Shown here: piece after piece, positions 57,389 to 64,000 of the stretch | Layout of the letters: each line of letters starts with the position of its first letter | How positions within the stretch are numbered: position 1 is the stretch's first letter | NCBI GenBank assembly: GCA_905250885.1 | Contig: CAJNOQ010000099.1 | Location: forward strand, 1 to 64,000 | Direction: 5' to 3' | DNA length: 64,000 nucleotides | Origin: Didymodactylos carnosus | Taxonomy: Eukaryota; Rotifera; Eurotatoria; Philodinida; Philodinidae | Program-made: the position numbers and the translations under genes | The notes under the pieces: model-generated | Seen by the model: the letters and a program-made list of their open reading frames with translations, nothing else | Database searches by the model: none | What the model was told of the DNA's origin: nothing

Positions 57389-57918
57389 CCCTAGTCCACT
57401 TTCCCTGACGAAGCCCTCGGTGAATCCATGGAAAAACGTAAAATCCCTAGCGAGTGGGAAGAAATAATAAAGTCCCTGGTGATTCACTGGTGACTCTCTA
57501 GGGATTTCTTAGGAAGAATGTACGATATATTCACCGTTTGTTTTGCATCTGCAGAAGTATATAAAACGTGAAAATTTAAACAAAAACATCCCTTCTCTTT
57601 AGATTAATTTCTTGCTTTTTCAGATGAAACTCGTCGGCGTTAACTCGTCATTTCCACATGAGTTAACTTTGCAGCCGAGTGACTCGTCCACTGGACGAGG
57701 TTTACTGAATGGCTCAGATGAGAAAGAATTTTAGAAAGAAAGTGGTAGTTTTTCTTATATAAAACAAATTTCAGTTTGATAGAAAATCGATGAAAAAAAA
57801 AGCTAAATCACACTTAAAATTGAGCACAGGAGTCAAATGCAGCATTTATTCGTTTTCGAGAACCCTGAAAAATCCGTAGGTGATTTCCTGGTGATTTTTC
57901 AGGGAAAGTGGACTAGGG
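57389..57918. mobile_element. TIR element of 530 bp (CCCTAGTCC ends)
   Basis: CCCTAGTCCACTTTCCCTGA at 57389-57408 is repeated exactly inverted at 57899-57918. Subterminal text also echoes the TIR (TCCCTGGTGATTCACTGG; TTCCTGGTGATTTTTCAG). No transposase, no clear target duplication. Confidence 0.8.
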
Positions 57919-60678
57919 AATCAAAAACTTCTAGGATGAGTCATCGCGAAGATACGTTCACTAAAAAATGAAGTACAGTACTGTTTAAATACGATTTTTC
58001 AAAATTCCTGAAAAGCGGACCAAAACTGAGCGGACAGCGGAAACTTTGCCGACAAAAGTCCAAAAAGCGGATCAGTTGGCAATTCTGGTAGAGTAACCAA
58101 TCCTCTTTAGTCTTTCTCTAAATCAGTGAATCTGTCAGTCTCCTAGTATTAATTCTTCTAGTGATCTCAACTAGTATTAAAGTTAGCATTCTATCTGGAT
58201 ATATTATTGATTCTTCCTTCGACTAATTAAGAATAGATAGAGCCCTGAATATCTGACATTTACATATTTATTCACAAGTAGATCTTATCCAAATGATAGA
58301 AAAAGAATTTTTCTACTTCATTTGCGATGACTATAAAACGTGATACCATTTTAGACACATCAATTGCTTGTCCTCCATTCTCAATTTTTAAGTTTTCTCC
58401 TATAAAAACTTTTAAGCGCTACTACCAGTTGTACTAAGATATAACAAGAGGATGAAAGATGTCTATTCTTGTGTATATAACAAATTTGTACACAAAAATA
58501 TCCTTCTGGCAATAATCATATGTATATAGAACAGATTAATCAAAGAAAAACAACGCATACAATCAAGGCTATTGTGGTACATTTATAGCCTGTTCGAAAA
58601 TATATCACTTGAAATATTTCATATCGACTGTAGGAAGTACTCTCTACTGAAGACATATTCACTACGACAAACTGACACTAGTTTTCTGAATATAAATGCA
58701 AATTCTTCATTTTTTTCACTATGTAAAAAATTACGTTCACATATGTCAAAGTTTCATTTGTATAATCGGATGTAGAATTCATTTGCGTCCCGTCTGTGTC
58801 AAGATGATTTGACTGCACCTGGATAAAACATGTTGATGGATATTAACCCTGGCTCTTCATTCACATTTCGACCCGGGAAGCTCTCAATATATGTTCTTTA
58901 TCTCTCTCTCTCTCTCACATACACAGAATACTTTATAATTTCAGTGTGTCTGTGAATATTCTCATAAAACTCTTATCGTCATCAGTTCATTTAAAGTTGG
59001 TTTAGTGATAAAGAACATTGTTTTATATCGTTAAATGAACTATGTATGAATAAAAAGTGTGTACTACATACGTAGCTAAAATGAGTTGCGTTTCTGACAA
59101 TAGTTAATCAGTGAAGGTCAAGAAATATTCATCATGATTGACATATGACTTACACAACTCTTGAGAAAAAAAAAAGGAGAAAAACTTATATAAACATACC
59201 TAACGATATAGATTACCTTGGAACACGCTATGCATCCACCTTCCAATTGTTGTTGAGCAAAAAAAGTTATTTTTTTTCTGACGTAAAGCTGTTTGTAATT
59301 GTCCAAATAGTTACTTCTTAATGGAGACCACTTATTCATTTGTCTATCTATCTATCTCTTATACTAAAAATGTGATCCAATACTGAAAATGAAAAGATTT
59401 ATATTTTATTTAAACTAAGTAGAAAGTAGTCTCTATTAGAAATTGAAATACATAGATTTGATTTTGTTTTTTTGAATTAACTACTTTACTCTCTAATCAC
59501 AAAATAAATTAAAATTCATACAAGAGAAAAAATACAAAGGACAAAAATGAAAACTGTAATTCTATACAAGAATTGACTTGAATGGACAAACATTATGTTA
59601 GAATATGCTTGTTTCAGGTGATCAGGTGCATGCAGTCAAAAAGTGTGACTTTCTAATAATCTATTATTCTAACCGAGATGTCTATATTTTGTACAATATG
59701 CATTAGTTCATACTTTTCAGAAGAATTACAATTTATTACATAGGATTCATGAAAGAGACCACTTTTTAGATTTAAGTAAAATATAGATCTTTTGTATTTT
59801 TGAAATGAGATCACTTTTCTAATTCACAAATTTGTTTTATTAAATCAATTTAGAAGACACGATTCAAAGGTTTTGTTTTAATGTATTTACTCTTTACATA
59901 TTCACTATAGAGTCATAAACCAACTGAAATTATAGCTACCATATCATATATAGGTCGAAAAATGAATATTTCAAAATTGACTAAGAAATGAATTTATAAA
60001 AACGATAGAGAGAATATTTTAAAATGTTCAGTTGAGCAAGTATTTCAGTATAACTTTCAACTAATAGAGCTTCTTATGAATTAATCATCCGTTTGTTCTC
60101 ACATCTAATTGAATCACATTGATGAATGTTTTGTTAATGTTTTCCGACAAAAAAAAAAAATGATGATTAATTGTCTAACAGTACAATACATCTGGCTTAA
60201 TTTTCTTAGAATATTATGTATATAGACTATTAAGATATTGTCTACCGATATGTTTATTATACGTTAATGGAAAACAATAATACAAAAAATTTGTTCACCA
60301 TATATAAGAAGAGGAGAAAATTAGCTAATGAAGGAAATAAATATATAAACACGATCAACGTTCTTTAGTAGAAACTACAGACGAAGAAAAAAAAAAATCG
60401 TTATTTATGACAGATTCTTTTGTTTCTTTCTTGACATAATTTGTTAATAGGAAATAATCAACACAGTAAATTAATATAATAGCAGCAACACAAAACAGAA
60501 TTGAAGGGAGGAATCAGAAATGTTGGAAAAATAAAGAAGTGTTCTAGTCTAAACTATTACACATATGTTGATGACAACGTACATCAGCAAAGTTGTATAA
60601 CATGGTTAGAATACACCCATTTTTTAAACAAAAACTCAGTGTATCGTGCTTTAGATTTCAAAAACTGATTTTATCAAA
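57919..60678. other. Non-coding DNA with one transposon-end-like string
   Basis: 58000-58095 reads, on the - strand, AATTGCCAACTGATCCGC and GTCGGCAAAGTTTCCGCTG, resembling one end of a hAT-like element without a partner. CT run at about 58898-58918. A weak third SINE-like copy at about 59640-59715. Confidence 0.35.
59217..59288 (-). CDS. Possible isolated 72-nt exon
   Basis: Bounded by ACAAACAG and AAG|GTAATC, phase 0 at both ends, encoding LYVRKKITFFAQQQLEGGCI and ACSK. The basic-GG-C-x-x-C string recalls the cysteine patches of the giant gene on the same strand 23 kb downstream, but there is no evidence of linkage. Confidence 0.2.
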
Positions 60679-60904
60679 AGTGTACTGTAAAAAAAAATCG
60701 TTGATTAAAAAATGAAAAACGTTTTTCTAACTATACCGCAAAAAAAACCAAGAGTACAAAAACCCTCCAAAAAACGCACTGATAATGCGTTTTTTGCAAG
60801 GTTTTTTTACGGATTTTGAAAAACGAAAAAGTATTCGGTATAGTTACAAAATGAAAAAAAACTTTTTTCGTTTTTTAATCTACGATTTTTTTTTAGAGTG
60901 TACT
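60679..60904. mobile_element. Palindromic MITE of about 226 bp
   Basis: AGTGTACTGTAAAAAAAAAT at the left is inverted at the right (ATTTTTTTTTAGAGTGTACT). The arms meet at AAACGCACTGATAATGCGTT near 60785, so the element is an almost continuous palindrome. Superfamily uncertain; short T-rich palindromes of this kind are common among mariner-derived MITEs. Confidence 0.65.
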
Positions 60905-61693
60905 ACGAAGAGAAAAGCTGATCATATCAATCCTGTAGAGGAAAGAGGATTTCATTTACTCAGACGTTTTCGTGTGTAAGTGCTTTATTTTCTAATAAAG
61001 ATAACAACAATAACCATTCCTTTGTGTAAATATATGAAATATTTCGAAGCAAAACTATGAAGATCTTGTTCAAAACTTTTTAAAGTATATTGATGTACTA
61101 ATCGGCTTTGGCTTAACTGATCAATTCTTTTATTCTTCAACTTAGAGAGATCTTTCTTTCATTCAAGAAGTTACCTGTATATTATTTAATCAGCTCACAT
61201 TGGTATTAAATGTAACTCTGACCTCGATGATGCAATTGATTGATGATTGCAACACAATCTTTATTATTTAAAATGAAACTCAATTTTTGTGTTTCATGTT
61301 ATTCTCTTTCTTCCTCGACATTTTACCTTTTGAGGATGAGATAAATTTACGGTCGACTCAATTCTCTTACATATACCTATTTATCTATCTATGTGAGGAG
61401 ACCAATAAAATTCAAAAATTTGTCTTTGACATAAAGGTAATGCTATAAAACTCTCCTATATGCATGATATATGCAAATACCTTCCTGTTGGAGGTTGAAC
61501 GCTCGATGGTATTTTAAAACATAAATCCTAATCTCTTTTTTTTCTCTCTCATTCTTGTTGAAAATAAATTACAATATTTTTTTTTGTTTGTTTGCTGAAG
61601 TACTTAATTCAAATTTTAATAAAATCGATAAATTCTATAGTACATTGTTTTATCAAGTACAAAATATACCTTTATTTTACATTAATTTTGTCT

Positions 61694-61727
<34 letters not shown>

Positions 61728-64000
61728 CAAAAAGTAATCTATAGGCGAATATTCATAGGTAAAATTAGAAATATTTGTATAATGAATAAAAGACACCTAC
61801 CTCTCTCTCTCAGCTTTGAAACATTCTTATTTCATTTTATCTTTGTAACAAGGAAACAAATGATATTTTTATTTATTTCACAGAATCAATTATCAAATGT
61901 GATTTCTTGTCTCTCTAACGTTTTATACAATAGACTACTACTCTAACTATGGTTCCTCCATCGTTATTTTTCTTTTTTCCCTTGTCGACCTTCATATATC
62001 GCCTAGTACAGTAGATATAGATATATTGTTGACAACCAAAACTATGACTTCTTTCCTTATATTATAGACGCTTTTTTTTCGTATATTATTATGATTATTC
62101 CTAAAGAGTATTAACTACTACCATTGCACATTTATACCGTATACATTGGTGCTTGAGATGATACATTGTGGTTAAGAGTTACTTGAAGAGAAAAAAAAGA
62201 AAAAGAAAAAGATTCGACAAAGACTTTAATGAAAAAGATTTGTAAAATGAAATAGAAGGAAAACGAGAGAGAAGATTAAAAATGTTAAATAAAAAAAAAA
62301 AATAATAATGGATGTGCGTGTGCACACTATCAAAAAAACTCATTTTCTGTTCTCTGTTCGCGTTATTCACTTGTGCAAAAAAAAAAATTAACTTCTACAA
62401 TTTTCTTCTAATAAATGTGTAATATACATGCTCTCTTTGTTTGAAAGAAGTGTGTAACCACATTAACCTCAATTAGCTTAAAAATGATTTATCTTTCTAC
62501 ATCCTACCTACTGTTATTTAAAGATGTTTACTCATTTATGAAGAAAAAAAAGATGTTTTATGTTCTCCTATAAAAAAAAAGAAACTTTCCCCATTAAAAT
62601 TTTCTTCCATCCAAAGAGTTAGGTTATGCGATTCTTTGACCAAAACTATCCTTCATCAAATCTACATTTGTTCTGTTATTGATCGTTTTTTATTACTATG
62701 ATTTATAAATTTGGAAATTTTTTTCCCATTACGTTCAAGGAAGGAAATAAATTGTACTTTCTTTTAAATATCAAAACAAGCTGTTGTTCCTTTAAAAAAT
62801 AATAAATTGAAATTTAATCGTTATCATTTATTAATTGTATTTATCTAAAAATGAAGGTTTTTATAATCGTCATTGTCGTCTATATGTCATAAAACAATAA
62901 TAATAATCAAAACAACAAAACAGTTTCTAGTTACATTGAGACTTAAATCTTGAGGTTATGGTACAAATTACAGATGTATAATAACGCATCTTCTCTTTAT
63001 TTGACATGTCATTCTTCATATTTCATTAAATTTATTATCTATTATAAGTCATTACAACCCATATCGTATATACACACACACACACATATATAAGTATATA
63101 TATATTCTTCAAATAGCACAAATCTTACTCATACAGACTATCTTGATGTATCATATGTATCAGTAATCTTTGAGCTTAGAAATACATCAATATTAGTTAG
63201 TATCGTTAAATTAGCGAATAATTTGAAAATGTATATCATTATGAGTCTATTTTTCATAGACACAGTCATACTAAAACAAATTATTAGCTCTTTGACATCA
63301 ATGAACAGACGTCATTTTATTTCAACGACAGTGAAGTGTAAGTCTCGACGGACAGATCTGAGTCCGAACTCGAACGCGAGTCTAGACTGGTAGATATTTT
63401 TGTGGATTCAGACTTGGACTCGAATTTTCTTAATTTTATACACGAGACGAACATGCAAAGTAGTCAAAAATCGAATATCTATTCAAATCTCAGCAAATAA
63501 ACTAGAAAACTTTTATGTATTCTGGTTATATCGGCATTCATTGAGTGTATTTTTTTCTCCATCAGAATTTTTGATTAGACATGAAAGAGCAAGTTTTACG
63601 GAAAAAAAAATTGATCTCAACTGACATTGTTAAAATGTAATAGAAGTTTACTTATATAACTTTTTCTGTTATAACAAGATTAATGTGTTATACGACAGAT
63701 GAGAGAAAAAAGAAATATAAAATAACGACACCGAAAAGCTTTTTAAAAAGTATCGGATTCTAAATGACCTCGGGACTTGGACTCGGCACCTACCGGCGGA
63801 CTCACATGAAAAATTCTAATAATTTTTTAAAAATATTCTATTATAGTAACATAAGAGATGAAACACTGCATATCATCTGATGGCTAACAATAAAAAACAT
63901 CAATAAAATCTTGTCAATGTCTTTGAGTTGCAAAAAAAAACAAAATTTTTTATGTATGTTTAGTCGTCTTCTTTTTATTGTTTGCTGATATAAAAATATT
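60905..64000. other. Non-coding AT-rich DNA to window end
   Basis: Simple repeats only: CT run at about 61698-61726, CA/TA runs at about 63070-63105, A- and T-runs. ORFs in this part are low-complexity or unsupported. Confidence 0.5.
61696..61728. repeat. (CT)n microsatellite
   Basis: About 15 CT units. It creates a Leu-Ser run in an otherwise meaningless ORF. Confidence 0.95.

Noticed and set aside
57072-57467. 131-aa + ORF
   Set aside because: Hydrophobic, T-rich translation running into the TIR of the element at 57389; no family features.
1-64000. CRISPR arrays, rRNA, intact tRNA genes, telomeric repeats, LTR or virus-like elements
   Set aside because: I saw no regularly spaced repeats, rRNA-like text, complete cloverleaf, telomere array, paired LTRs, or reverse-transcriptase or capsid-like coding in any frame read.

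Overview
This is AT-rich metazoan DNA. It has an innexin gene (an invertebrate gap-junction family), small GT-AG introns of about 54-82 nt mixed with multi-kb introns, Q/N/T-rich proteins, and many short palindromic or terminal-inverted-repeat (TIR) elements. The style suggests a rotifer, perhaps a bdelloid such as Rotaria. That is inference only: no rRNA, mitochondrial or other diagnostic marker is present.

Layout. 1-2100: repeat-filled DNA with a piggyBac-type MITE (649-1678, TTAA duplication) nested in an array of degenerate TATAACGCATT repeats. 2156-3031 (+): 3' exon of an innexin whose 5' exons are not visible. 3.1-7.7 kb: non-coding, with two palindromic/TIR elements (4983-5957; 6140-6575). 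7764-8850 (+): two unrecognised coding segments, probably one or two genes. 9946-36461 (-): one very large gene that I assembled from 17 exons with matching splice phases, about 10.0 kb of CDS and about 3334 aa. It starts with an MGCS acylation-type N-terminus. It carries repeated basic/GG-[LI]-x-x-C-F-G cysteine patches, AHNAK-like LPxV[DE][FL] strands, three short helix-hairpin-helix-like repeats, and at least four copies of an unrecognised helical module of about 55 aa. A second start at 16030 with its own TATA box would make a C-terminal form of about 1655 aa without the N-terminal acylation signal.

36.5-64 kb: mostly non-coding. It holds simple repeats, isolated low-confidence exon candidates on both strands (39168, 42007, 45419, 47711, 59217), and a cluster of foldback/TIR elements: palindromes at 47.1, 48.1, 48.8 and 51.3 kb, a hAT-type MITE at 52752-53318 with an 8-bp duplication, and others at 57389-57918 and 60679-60904. 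tRNA-like SINE-type fragments occur at 24.9, 46.0, 55.9 and 59.6 kb.

The main point of interest is the 17-exon gene. I do not recognise it as a named family. Its modular, mostly phase-0 exons, repeated cysteine patches and alternative acylated and non-acylated starts suggest a giant membrane-associated scaffold protein. The + strand locus at 7.8-8.9 kb and the large gene are convergent, with poly(A) signals within 15 bp of each other near 9.09 kb. No intact virus-like element, LTR element, CRISPR array or rRNA gene was seen.
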